DNA of 41,338 nucleotides from contig SVOA01000012.1 of assembly GCA_015066635.1 (NCBI GenBank), positions 1-41,338 on the forward strand, read 5' to 3'. Made by a program: the position numbers and the translations under genes. The notes below the pieces were generated by a model. The model was not told the origin of the DNA and did no database searches. It worked only from the letters and a program-made list of their open reading frames with translations. How positions within the stretch are numbered: position 1 is the stretch's first letter; the number at the start of each line of letters is the position of its first letter. Positions 1 through 7,972 of this stretch are shown here, piece by piece. Source of the stretch: Oscillospiraceae bacterium. GTDB taxonomy: Bacteria; Bacillota; Clostridia; Oscillospirales; Acutalibacteraceae.

Positions 1-2
1 GC

Positions 3-71
3 ACGGCTGTCAGAGCACAGATAGCTTCGATAATTATGCGTATGGACCAGAACGGTATGTTTAACGCATAA
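3..71 (+). CDS. C-terminal end of a probable SLH-domain surface protein (partial)
   Basis: The window opens inside a gene. The frame starting at base 3 reads 22 residues to a TAA at 69-71, ending TAVRAQIASIIMRMD followed by a short tail. The pattern T-x-x-R-A-Q-x-A-x-I-I-M-R matches the close of an S-layer homology (SLH) repeat, typically TRAQ(V/I)A(T/A)(I/M)LMRF. SLH modules attach exported proteins to secondary cell-wall polymer. Only the tail is visible, so the enzyme or adhesin part is unknown. A strong terminator follows, which supports this being a true 3' end. The short length limits confidence. Confidence 0.55.
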   Translation, partial: TAVRAQIASIIMRMDQNGMFNA

Positions 72-86
72 GTAAAATTACAATAA

Positions 87-119
87 AAAAGAACCCTCTT
101 GAAAAAGAGGGTTCTTTTT
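87..119 (+). terminator. Rho-independent terminator of the SLH-like gene
   Basis: A perfect 12-bp stem, AAGAACCCTCTT / AAGAGGGTTCTT, with a GAAA tetraloop is followed by a T run. It lies 16 bases after the stop codon at 69-71. Confidence 0.9.
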
Positions 120-130
120 GCATGGGCTGA

Positions 131-161
131 AAATAACAGGGGCGACCGTTGGCCACCCCTG
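131..161 (-). terminator. Hairpin downstream of dusB, possible terminator
   Basis: CAGGGG at 137-142 pairs with CCCCTG at 156-161 around a GC-rich loop, 6 bases beyond the dusB stop codon. On the minus strand it is followed by TTATTTT, a weak U-tract. A similar GGGGCG-type hairpin ends the ger operon at 9432, so this may be a small dispersed hairpin that serves as terminator. Confidence 0.5.
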
Positions 162-167
162 AATTTT

Positions 168-1133
168 TTATTCATTTTCCTTACATATTTCAAATGCGAT
201 TTCCTCGAGCTGCTCGATGCTTTCAAGCGTACCTGCGCGTCTTCGGAATTCCGCGCCGCCGCGTATTCCTTTCATATACCACGCCGCGTGTTTTCTTGCT
301 TCTCTTATGCCGACTCTGTCTCCTTTGTATTCACAGATAAGCTTGATATGCTTTACCATAACTCTCATTCTTTCGCTGACGGGCGGTTCGGGAATTATCC
401 TTCCGTCGGAAAGATACGCGTTAATCTGCGAAAAGACCCACGGTCTGCCGAGCGCGCCTCTGCCGACAAGCAGAAAATCGCAGTTTGTCTTTTCACGCAT
501 AAGTGCGGCACTCTGACCGTCGGTAATATCTCCGTTTGCTATTACGGGAATTGATATACTTTTTTTGATTTCGGCAATTATATCCGTATTGACGGGAGGA
601 GCGTACATCTGCGCCCTTGTCCTGCCGTGAACGGTAACTGCCGCCGCGCCGAATTTCTCAGCCGCTTTGGAAAGACTCAGCGCATTTATGCTTTCACTGT
701 CCCAGCCCGAGCGCATTTTTACGGTTACGGGAACGGAACTTGCCATAGTGACAGCGCGTATGATGTCACCCGCCTTCGGTATATCTCTCATAAGCGACGC
801 ACCGCCGCCGTTGCCTGCAATTTTAGGCGCAGGACATCCCATATTTATATCAATAAAATCGGGATTCGTTTCGCTTACCGCTTTGACGCTGCCTGCCATA
901 ATGACGGGGTCTGCGCCGAAAATCTGCACTCCGCACGGTCTTTCGACGTCTGTAAGCTTCATAAGTTCTTTTGACTTTCTGTCTCCCATGGTAAGCCCTT
1001 TTGAACTGACCATTTCGGAAACAGTATAAGCCGCACCGTATTCACGGCACAGCTGACGGAATGCTCTGTCCGCCACTCCCGCCATGGGAGCGAGTCCTGC
1101 AAAGCCTTCAATTTTCAGATTACCTAACTGCAT
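168..1133 (-). CDS. dusB: tRNA-dihydrouridine synthase (DusB-like)
   Basis: FMN-dependent enzyme that reduces uridine to dihydrouridine in the D-loop of tRNA using NADPH. At 321 residues it has the usual Dus length. Visible signatures are the N-terminal LAPMAGVADRAFR segment (about residues 14-26), the catalytic-cysteine motif NMGCPAPK (Cys100), HGRTRAQMY (about 170-178) and the flavin-phosphate loop GRGALGRPW. The stretch after the cysteine reads GNGGGASLMR where most family members have a GxGxALL/M-type segment, so it is ordinary. The ATG at 1133 is chosen because AAGGA lies 7 bases upstream and the MQLGNLKI opening aligns with DusB. Transcribed divergently from polA. Many Firmicutes keep a single dusB-type gene; the exact U position modified cannot be read from sequence. 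Confidence 0.95.
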   Translation of the reverse strand: MQLGNLKIEGFAGLAPMAGVADRAFRQLCREYGAAYTVSEMVSSKGLTMGDRKSKELMKLTDVERPCGVQIFGADPVIMAGSVKAVSETNPDFIDINMGCPAPKIAGNGGGASLMRDIPKAGDIIRAVTMASSVPVTVKMRSGWDSESINALSLSKAAEKFGAAAVTVHGRTRAQMYAPPVNTDIIAEIKKSISIPVIANGDITDGQSAALMREKTNCDFLLVGRGALGRPWVFSQINAYLSDGRIIPEPPVSERMRVMVKHIKLICEYKGDRVGIREARKHAAWYMKGIRGGAEFRRRAGTLESIEQLEEIAFEICKENE

Positions 1134-1160
1134 AGAATTTCCTTGAAATAATTTTTTACT

Positions 1161-1189
1161 ATTTTATCATATTTTTTTATCCCGCACAA
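1161..1189 (-). promoter_or_regulatory. Predicted sigma-A promoter of dusB
   Basis: On the minus strand, TTGTGC, 17 bases, then TAAAAT. This gives a leader of roughly 20-25 bases before the dusB ATG at 1133. Pattern match only. Confidence 0.5.
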
Positions 1190-1196
1190 CAAAATA

Positions 1197-1225
1197 GTGC
1201 AAAACTTCAAAAAATGTGTTACAAT
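1197..1225 (+). promoter_or_regulatory. Predicted promoter of polA-rimI
   Basis: GTGCAA, 17 bases, then TACAAT, about 33 bases upstream of the polA ATG at 1258. The -35 is weak, so the call is moderate. Confidence 0.4.
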
Positions 1226-1257
1226 AATTCCATAATAATTTGTTTGGAGTAATACTG

Positions 1258-3831
1258 ATGAAACTTTTAGTTCTTGACGGAAACAGCATTTTAAACCGTG
1301 CTTTTTACGGAATTAAGCTTCTTACAACCAAAGAGGGCAGATACACCAACGCTATTTACGGCTTTATGAATATCCTGCTTAAACTTGAGGAGGACGTTAA
1401 GCCCGACAGCGTTGCGGTAACCTTTGACCTGCGCGCGCCGACCTTCAGACATAAAATGTACGACGGTTATAAGGCAAACAGAAAGCCCATGCCCGCAGAG
1501 CTTGCCGAGCAGATGCCCGTATTAAAGGAACTGCTCACTTATCTCGGCTATAAAACAGTAACTATGGAGGGCTATGAGGCGGACGATATCATCGGAACGC
1601 TTGCAACCCATATCAAGGACGGCGATGAGTGTTATATTGCAACGGGGGACAGAGACAGCCTTCAGCTTGTAAGCGAAAATGTCAGCGTTCTGCTTGCCGC
1701 TACCAAGATGGGCAAACCGCAGACCACCGTATATGACACGGATAAGGTAAAGGAAGATTACTCCGTAACTCCTCCTCAGTTAAAGGATATAAAGGCGCTT
1801 ATGGGCGACAGCTCGGATAATATACCGGGCGTTGCAGGAGTAGGGCAGAAAACGGCTGAGGAACTTATAGTCAGGTACGGCTCAGTTGACAATATCTATG
1901 AGAATATCGACTCTCTCGACATACGCGATAATCTTAAAAACAAGCTTAAAAATGACGAGGAAATGGCAAAGCTCAGTTACAAACTCGGCACCATCTTTAC
2001 GGATGTGCCCGTAAACACGGACATTTCGGCATATAAAAAGAGCGCGCCCGATGTAAGTAACGCGACAAAGCTTCTTGTTTCGCTTGAGATGTTCAAGACT
2101 CTGGAAAAACTCGGGCTTAACGCCTCGGCGGTACACACCGAGTCGGAAAAGGCAGAGGCAAAGTGTTATGAAGTCAAAGAAAACGCATATTCCGAGCTTG
2201 AAAAAGCGGTAAAAAACAGCGGTAAACTGTATTTTCTTACGGAATTTGAAAACGGGGAAATAGCCTCCGTGTGTGCTTTAGATAAAAATTATCTATTTAC
2301 AATTACCGACAAATCTCTGATTTTGAAATTTGCAGAGCTGTTAAGCGATAAAAGTGTTAAAAAGTACACTCACAACTCAAAACCGATATATTCCTATTAC
2401 CTCGGAAAGGGAATCGACCTGCCTGATTTTGACTTTGACTCAATGCTTGCGGGCTATCTGCTGAATCCCTCGGAAAAGGAATATTCATTGGCAAGACTCT
2501 TTGCCGAGTTTTCCGTACCTGTAAACGAATATGACAGCGCTCTTGCAGGCAATACGGCATCATTCGCTGTACTGTGCGACAAGCTTTTGAGCGAACTTGA
2601 AAGACTTGACGAGTTAAAGCTTTTTCAACAAATCGAAATGCCTCTCGCAAAGGTACTGTCCTCAATGGAAACGGAGGGCATGCAGGTTGACAGAGACGGC
2701 ATAGTGGAGTTTGACAAACGCATCACCGCCGAAATTGCCGTACTTCAGCAGAGGATTTACAAGCTTGCAGGTGAGCAGTTTAACATCAACTCTCCAAAAC
2801 AGTTAGGAGAAATTCTCTTTGAAAAGCTCGGCATACCGACAAAGAAAAAAACAAAGACAGGTTATTCAACCAATGCAGACGTGCTTGAGGGACTTGCCGC
2901 CGAGCATGAAATCGTAAGGGATATATTGAAATACCGTACCTATGCAAAGCTCAAATCTACCTACTGCGACGGGCTTCTGAAGGAAATTGCCGACGACGGC
3001 AGAATTCACTCGAGCTTTAATCAGACCGAAACGAGAACGGGCAGAATTTCCTCGGCTGAACCGAATTTGCAGAATATTCCCGTCAGGACAGAGCTCGGCA
3101 GGGAAATGAGAAAATTCTTTGTCGCTAAGGACGGCTATACCTTTGTTGATGCAGACTACTCTCAGATAGAATTGCGCGTTCTTGCCGATATAGCGGACGA
3201 CCGCAATATGATAGATGCCTTTAACAGCAACGTAGATATTCACACGGTAACTGCTTCGCAGGTTTTCAATATGCCTCTTGAAATGGTAACTCCGCTTATG
3301 AGAACGAGGGCAAAAGCGGTAAACTTCGGTATAGTTTACGGTATCGGTGCCTTTTCTCTGGGCAGGGATATAGGCGTTTCGAGAGCAGAGGCGGACAGGT
3401 ATATAAAGGACTATCTGCACCACTATTCGGGCGTTGATATGTATATGAAAAATGTCGTTTCAAAGGCAAAGGAAGACGGCTATGTAACCACGCTTTTCGG
3501 CAGAAGAAGGTATCTGCCCGAGCTTGCCTCGTCAAACGGAATGATTCGTTCATTCGGCGAGAGAGTGGCGAGAAATATGCCTATTCAGGGAACTGCCGCC
3601 GACATCATCAAAATTGCTATGATACGCGTTTACCGCAGACTTAAAGAGGAGAAGCTTGATGCAAAGCTCATCTTACAGGTTCACGACGAAATAATTGTCG
3701 AGGTACTGGAAAACGAAGCGGAAACAGTTAAAAATCTCGTCAGAGAAGAAATGGAAAACGCCTGCAAAATGAAGGTGCGTCTTGTAAGTGATGCCAATGT
3801 GGGCAAAACATGGTATCTTGCAAAGGGATAA
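1258..3831 (+). CDS. polA: DNA polymerase I (5'-3' exonuclease and polymerase; proofreading site degenerate)
   Basis: Fills gaps and removes RNA primers during lagging-strand synthesis and excision repair. 857 residues from the ATG at 1258, chosen because GGAG lies 8 bases upstream; a TTG 18 bases earlier has no ribosome binding site. Residues 1-290 form the 5'-3' exonuclease (GYEADDIIGTLA, ATGDRDSLQL, GDSSDNIPGV). Residues 300-460 are the 3'-5' exonuclease-like domain. Residues 480-857 are the polymerase, with motif A DADYSQIELR (catalytic Asp633), motif B RTRAKAVNFGIVYG (from 682) and motif C QVHDE (Asp810). The proofreading acids look lost: E. coli FDTE reads FLTE and the NLKYD aspartate is Ile, as in other Firmicutes PolA. 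rimI starts one base after the stop. Confidence 0.97.
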   Translation: MKLLVLDGNSILNRAFYGIKLLTTKEGRYTNAIYGFMNILLKLEEDVKPDSVAVTFDLRAPTFRHKMYDGYKANRKPMPAELAEQMPVLKELLTYLGYKTVTMEGYEADDIIGTLATHIKDGDECYIATGDRDSLQLVSENVSVLLAATKMGKPQTTVYDTDKVKEDYSVTPPQLKDIKALMGDSSDNIPGVAGVGQKTAEELIVRYGSVDNIYENIDSLDIRDNLKNKLKNDEEMAKLSYKLGTIFTDVPVNTDISAYKKSAPDVSNATKLLVSLEMFKTLEKLGLNASAVHTESEKAEAKCYEVKENAYSELEKAVKNSGKLYFLTEFENGEIASVCALDKNYLFTITDKSLILKFAELLSDKSVKKYTHNSKPIYSYYLGKGIDLPDFDFDSMLAGYLLNPSEKEYSLARLFAEFSVPVNEYDSALAGNTASFAVLCDKLLSELERLDELKLFQQIEMPLAKVLSSMETEGMQVDRDGIVEFDKRITAEIAVLQQRIYKLAGEQFNINSPKQLGEILFEKLGIPTKKKTKTGYSTNADVLEGLAAEHEIVRDILKYRTYAKLKSTYCDGLLKEIADDGRIHSSFNQTETRTGRISSAEPNLQNIPVRTELGREMRKFFVAKDGYTFVDADYSQIELRVLADIADDRNMIDAFNSNVDIHTVTASQVFNMPLEMVTPLMRTRAKAVNFGIVYGIGAFSLGRDIGVSRAEADRYIKDYLHHYSGVDMYMKNVVSKAKEDGYVTTLFGRRRYLPELASSNGMIRSFGERVARNMPIQGTAADIIKIAMIRVYRRLKEEKLDAKLILQVHDEIIVEVLENEAETVKNLVREEMENACKMKVRLVSDANVGKTWYLAKG

Positions 3832-3832
3832 T

Positions 3833-4279
3833 ATGGAAAAAATAACTGTCGGTAAAACCGAATACAGCGACATAGAGAGCATAGCCCTGACAGAGAAGGA
3901 GTGCTTTTCTTCCCCGTGGAGCGAAACCTCACTAAGGGAAGCTCTTGACAATCCGCATCACAGATTCTTTACCGCCCGTCTTGACGGCGAAATCATAGGA
4001 TATATAGGCGCATATAACGTGCTCGGAGAGGTTTCGGTTACTAATATTGCGGTCAAAAAAGAATACCGCAAAAGGGGAGCGGGCAGTATGCTCCTTGAGA
4101 AGCTTATTACGTCCTCGGCAGACGAAGGCGCAGACTTTATTACCCTTGAGGTAAGACCGTCAAACGAAAGCGCCGTAAACCTCTATACAAAATACGGCTT
4201 TCTCAAAGCAGGACTTCGCAGGGACTTTTATTCAGCGCCGAAAGAGGACGCCCTGCTTATGACGAAGCGGTTAAAATAA
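3833..4279 (+). CDS. rimI: GNAT N-acetyltransferase, RimI-like (ribosomal protein S18 alanine acetyltransferase)
   Basis: 148 residues, the normal length for RimI, which acetylates the N-terminal alanine of ribosomal protein S18 using acetyl-CoA. The GNAT fold shows the acetyl-CoA loop in VTNIAVKKEYRKRGAGSMLL (Q/RxxGxG/A type) and the late LEVRPSNESAVNLYTKYGF motif typical of RimI. The start is the ATG at 3833, one base after the polA stop; its ribosome binding site AAAGGG lies inside the polA end, so translation is probably coupled. In many Firmicutes rimI sits with tsaB/tsaD; that context is absent here, so substrate assignment is by family resemblance. The gene converges on the DUF4363 gene with only 3 bases between stop codons and no terminator. 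Confidence 0.85.
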   Translation: MEKITVGKTEYSDIESIALTEKECFSSPWSETSLREALDNPHHRFFTARLDGEIIGYIGAYNVLGEVSVTNIAVKKEYRKRGAGSMLLEKLITSSADEGADFITLEVRPSNESAVNLYTKYGFLKAGLRRDFYSAPKEDALLMTKRLK

Positions 4280-4282
4280 ATG

Positions 4283-4660
4283 TCAGAAAACCTCTTTTAA
4301 ATCGGGGGTCTGACTGTCGGATATTATTTCAAGCTGTGCTTTGATTTCGGAGCACAGCTTTTTTATTTCCGAGGTATCCTTATTACGGACGCAGTAGTCA
4401 AGTCGGGCAAAGCTTTTATCAAGCTTGTCTGTTCGGTCGTGCGTTACAAAAAAACTCAGTATGATTTTTTTGCTCTGCCACTCTTTGGTTACAAGAGAGG
4501 CATTTTTTAATGCCATATCGGTGCTTTTGTCCGCGGAGTATTCGGTTTGCGACAAACTGCCGTAAAGTCCGTTACAGACGTTTTTAACGCAGAAATACGA
4601 GGAAACGGAAACGGTAAACGAAATTACGATAAAAATTATTCCAATAATCAGTCTTTTCAT
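4283..4660 (-). CDS. DUF4363-like membrane-anchored protein
   Basis: 125 residues with one N-terminal hydrophobic segment (about 4-26, LIIGIIFIVISFTVSVSSYF) and a charged helical remainder, predicted to face the outside or the intermembrane/spore space. Length, topology and position after a DUF421 gene match the DUF4363 family, which in Clostridia is commonly the second gene of a DUF421-DUF4363 pair. The ATG overlaps the DUF421 stop by 4 bases (ATGA), indicating translational coupling. No biochemical function is established; a role with the upstream DUF421 protein is inferred. The 3' end abuts rimI tail-to-tail. Confidence 0.7.
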   Translation of the reverse strand: MKRLIIGIIFIVISFTVSVSSYFCVKNVCNGLYGSLSQTEYSADKSTDMALKNASLVTKEWQSKKIILSFFVTHDRTDKLDKSFARLDYCVRNKDTSEIKKLCSEIKAQLEIISDSQTPDLKEVF

Positions 4661-5331
4661 TTTTTCGCTTCTTTCTTTATGATGTAACAGTTCTTTTCCT
4701 TATCAAGCGTCATAATAAACACTTCGTTTACGCTTAAACCCTGAGCGGACAGGATTTTGGCGATTTCGTCCTTGTCGGAGCCGCAGCTTTCAAGACCGTC
4801 CTTTACGGCTTCTCCGTCGGAAACCACAACGTAGGGCGTTAAGACCTGCTTTGTAATATTCATATCCGAAACCGTGGGAAGGGAGCTTGCTCCGTTTAGC
4901 ATAACGCTCAGAGTTCCGTCGGTTTCCACTACGGCGTATTCCACCTCGGATATATCAAAGACGTCCTTCTTCCTGAGCGCTTCCATAAGGTCGTCAACCG
5001 TAAAACGCAGGTCGCGAAGACGTTTTTCGTTAAGAATACCGTTTTCGATAATTGCAACGGAATTTCCCTGCACAAGCGAACGGAATTTTCCGCTTTTAAG
5101 ACTCAGAACGGACACGAGAATTTCACATCCTACAAGCAGCAGAATAGGCACAAACATCTGAAACAGCGGAATATCAAGATTTTCAAGCGGGATGGAAAGC
5201 ACCTGTGAAACAATTATCGTGATAACAAGCTCAGCAGGCTGAAGCTCTCCTATCTGGCGCTTTCCGAGTATTCTCATAATAAATATTATTGCAATATAAA
5301 TAATTAGAGTCCGTATCAGAACAATAAGCAT
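4657..5331 (-). CDS. DUF421 (YetF-like) membrane protein
   Basis: 224 residues: three N-terminal membrane helices (about 3-20, 33-52, 56-78) followed by a soluble C-terminal half. RILGKRQIGELQPAELVITI is the diagnostic DUF421 stretch, and GNSVAIIENG...FTVDDLMEALRKKDVFDISEVEYAVVETDG matches the YetF C-terminal domain. DUF421 proteins include YetF of Bacillus and the 2Duf protein linked to spore membrane properties and wet-heat resistance, so proximity to the ger operon (80 bases away, divergent) suggests spore expression; that is inference. Ribosome binding site AAGGTGAT lies 5 bases before the ATG at 5331. Confidence 0.88.
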   Translation of the reverse strand: MLIVLIRTLIIYIAIIFIMRILGKRQIGELQPAELVITIIVSQVLSIPLENLDIPLFQMFVPILLLVGCEILVSVLSLKSGKFRSLVQGNSVAIIENGILNEKRLRDLRFTVDDLMEALRKKDVFDISEVEYAVVETDGTLSVMLNGASSLPTVSDMNITKQVLTPYVVVSDGEAVKDGLESCGSDKDEIAKILSAQGLSVNEVFIMTLDKEKNCYIIKKEAKK

Positions 5332-5411
5332 TTAATCACCTTGCTTTATCATTTGCTGCTTTGTACGGAATAATACATCTGTTTCGGGCAATAACAAATA
5401 AAGGTGATGGT

Positions 5412-6914
5412 ATGGCTGATAATTTTAACGCAAAATTCAGCAGAGTAACTGCCGAAAACATAAATGACGGTTTCAGACAAAAAATATCTAAAAGCGTTTT
5501 GAAAAATTTTGAGGTATTCGGGAATATTTTTAAAAACTGTTCGGATGTATTGATTGAACGCTCTGAGGTCGGCGGTTTTGAGGCGCTTTTTATTATGACT
5601 GACGGGATGTGCAATAATCTGCTTGTCAGCGAACAGATATTAAACCCTATTCTTACAAGCGATAATTCAAGTCTGAAAGCCGACAGAATGATGCGTCTTA
5701 TCTGTGAAAACACAGTTGCGGGAATTGACCGTAAAATTAAAGCCGAATACGGAGAAATTGCCGAAGCCGTACTGTCGGGGTGCTTTGCAGTTATGCTTGA
5801 CGGCGTAGATTACTGCGCGCTTTTCGGAGCGCAGGGCTTTCCCAAGAGGAGCATATCCGACGCTCTTACCGAGGTGGATGAAAGATCGTCGCACGAGGCG
5901 TTCTGCGAGAGCTTCAAGGATAATGTTGCGCTTATGAGGAAACGGCTTCATACACCGCTTTTCAAAACGGAGAATATGGTGCTCGGAGACGTCAGCCGTA
6001 CTACCGTGTGTATATGCTATATCGAAAATACGGCAAAACCCGAAACGCTTGCAAAAATAAAGGAAAGACTTGAGAGCGTAAATTTCAATACCGTACTCGG
6101 CTCAGGATATGTTTCCGAGCTTTTAGACAATAATCATCTATCGTTTTTTTCTTCCGTAGGTACTACAGAAAGACCCGATATAGCCTGCGCCGAAATGGCA
6201 GAGGGCAGGGTAGCGGTTATCGTTGACGGCACGCCCTATGCCGTGATAGTTCCGTTTCTTTTTCTTGAGAATTTTCAGACGGCAGACGATTACAGCTTCC
6301 GTCCTTTTTATTCTTTATTTGCCCGTCTTATCAAGCTTACCGCATTTTTTACGGCGGTGCTTCTGCCCGCCTTTTATATAGCGGTATGCACATTTCATCA
6401 GGAGGCCTTGCCCGTCGCGATGTTATACGATATGGCGGTGCAGGAGAGCATAACTCCGTTTCCCGTGCTTATTGAAACTCTTTTTATTCACTTTGTTTAC
6501 GAAATCGTCAGGGAAGCGGGTCTGCGTATGCCGCGCGCTGTCGGCTCTGCCGTGAGCATAGTCGGCGGTCTTGTTATAGGGGAAGCCGCGGTTTCTGCGG
6601 GACTTATCGCTTCGCCTATGCTTATAGTTGTCGCTTTTTCGGCTATTACTTCGTTTGTGATACCGAATCTGTATCAGCCAATCTCCCTGCTCAGATTTAT
6701 GTTTATGCTTTTGTCCGGATTTTTTGGTTTTTACGGTATCACGGTCGGTTTTACCGTGCTTGTTTTAAATATGACGGTAACGGGCGATTATTCTGTTTCG
6801 CAAACGGCACCTTTGATGCCGTTTTCACTTGAAGCTATGAGGGATACATTTGTAAGACTGAACTGGAGAAAACTCGGCAGACGTCATTTTCTTATAAACA
6901 GGATGGAACGGTAA
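5412..6914 (+). CDS. gerA: Spore germinant receptor A subunit (GerA family)
   Basis: A subunit of a Ger nutrient receptor in the inner spore membrane. 500 residues: a hydrophilic N-terminal half (1-300), a membrane half with several helices (about 300-460), and a short basic tail (RLNWRKLGRRHFLINRMER). Family hallmarks include QESITPFPVLIETLFIHFVYEIVREAGLRMPRAVG (about 350-390) and SIVGGLVIGEAAVSAGLIASPMLIVVA. The ATG at 5412 follows AAAGGTGAT by 4 bases; upstream TTG starts lack a binding site. First gene of gerA-gerB-gerC-MGMT, each overlapping the next. Such operons are normally under sigma-G; no convincing sigma-G box could be seen in the 80-bp divergent region. The germinant cannot be predicted. 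Confidence 0.95.
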   Translation: MADNFNAKFSRVTAENINDGFRQKISKSVLKNFEVFGNIFKNCSDVLIERSEVGGFEALFIMTDGMCNNLLVSEQILNPILTSDNSSLKADRMMRLICENTVAGIDRKIKAEYGEIAEAVLSGCFAVMLDGVDYCALFGAQGFPKRSISDALTEVDERSSHEAFCESFKDNVALMRKRLHTPLFKTENMVLGDVSRTTVCICYIENTAKPETLAKIKERLESVNFNTVLGSGYVSELLDNNHLSFFSSVGTTERPDIACAEMAEGRVAVIVDGTPYAVIVPFLFLENFQTADDYSFRPFYSLFARLIKLTAFFTAVLLPAFYIAVCTFHQEALPVAMLYDMAVQESITPFPVLIETLFIHFVYEIVREAGLRMPRAVGSAVSIVGGLVIGEAAVSAGLIASPMLIVVAFSAITSFVIPNLYQPISLLRFMFMLLSGFFGFYGITVGFTVLVLNMTVTGDYSVSQTAPLMPFSLEAMRDTFVRLNWRKLGRRHFLINRMER

Positions 6915-7972
6915 TGACAAAGGAAAAAATATCTGCAAAACAGCTTTTTGCGTTGCTTTTCGTGTCAAGAATTCTCTCAACGCTGACCTTTACGCCTTCA
7001 CAAAATTCGGACGCGGGACTCTCCGATTATATACTGGCGGCGTTTGTCGGCGGTATTGCGGAAGTGATATTCTTTATCCCTGCGATTATTCTTTCCGAAA
7101 GGGGAAAGAGTCTGCAGGAGTTTGCAGGTCAAATATCACAGAAACTCGGCAAAACGGTTTCGCTTATATATGCGCTGTATTTTCTGTATCTGATGGCATT
7201 TACGTTTTCAAGACTTGTCTTTTTTGTGTCGTCGGTAATGTTTTGCAACGCGCCTGTCCTGCCCATCGTTCTTATTACCGCTGCAGCCGCGGTTTATGCC
7301 GTTTCAAACGGTATTGAAAGCATAGGTAGAACAGGGGCTTTCGGCGCATTTGTGCTGACGGTAGCGCTTGTGATTATATTGGTTTCTCTGTCGTCAAAGC
7401 TTGATACTGATAATCTGACTCCGCTTTTTTACAGCGGAACAAAACCCTTCTTTCTGCTTAGCTTAACGGTTATAATGAGAACGTCGGAGCCGGTTTTTAT
7501 CTATACTCTGATACCGAAAACATCCGGAAATATAAAAAGGGAATTTACGGTGTGGTGGATAATTCTGACACTTTTTGTAACAGTGCTTACCTTCTTTTTG
7601 ATGTGCTCTCTCGGAGAACTTTGCACAGTATCGATGTTTCCGTATCACGCGATGGCTGAACTGTCGGAATTCAGTGTCATAGAGCGTATGGACTCACTTC
7701 TGACGGGTGTGTGGATACTGTCGGCGTTTGTCAGAATCAGCCTTTGTGCCTATTGCTTCAAAGACTGTGCTTCGGGCGTGAATAAACAAACGGGGACAAT
7801 GACGGTAAGCTTGATAATCTTCGCTGTTTCGGCGGTTACGGCGGCAGCGTCAAATAAAAACCTGATGCTTTACGAGGCTTTCAGCAGTCTTGAAATACGG
7901 CTTGTTCTGTTTGTGGTTTTTGTTGTTGTGATACCCGTTTTGTTACTGTGCGTAAGGAGAAAAAAAGCATGA
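6914..7972 (+). CDS. gerB: Spore germinant receptor B subunit (GerAB/ArcD/ProY-type permease)
   Basis: 352 residues with about ten predicted membrane helices, the normal size and topology of GerB subunits, which belong to the APC amino-acid transporter superfamily and bind the germinant. The opening ISAKQLFALLFVSRILSTLTFTP and central KLDTDNLTPLF fit the family. The ATG shares its first base with the last base of the gerA TAA, and the end overlaps gerC by 4 bases. Partner subunits are encoded on both sides, so assignment rests on both sequence and context. Confidence 0.93.
   Translation: MTKEKISAKQLFALLFVSRILSTLTFTPSQNSDAGLSDYILAAFVGGIAEVIFFIPAIILSERGKSLQEFAGQISQKLGKTVSLIYALYFLYLMAFTFSRLVFFVSSVMFCNAPVLPIVLITAAAAVYAVSNGIESIGRTGAFGAFVLTVALVIILVSLSSKLDTDNLTPLFYSGTKPFFLLSLTVIMRTSEPVFIYTLIPKTSGNIKREFTVWWIILTLFVTVLTFFLMCSLGELCTVSMFPYHAMAELSEFSVIERMDSLLTGVWILSAFVRISLCAYCFKDCASGVNKQTGTMTVSLIIFAVSAVTAAASNKNLMLYEAFSSLEIRLVLFVVFVVVIPVLLLCVRRKKA

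Noticed and set aside
99-554. Plus-strand 151-codon frame opposite dusB
   Set aside because: It runs through a terminator and the antisense of a well-conserved gene; no ribosome binding site.
5332-5411. Sigma-G promoter between DUF421 and gerA
   Set aside because: No sequence close to the usual -35/-10 boxes at the right spacing; only weak minus-strand resemblance.
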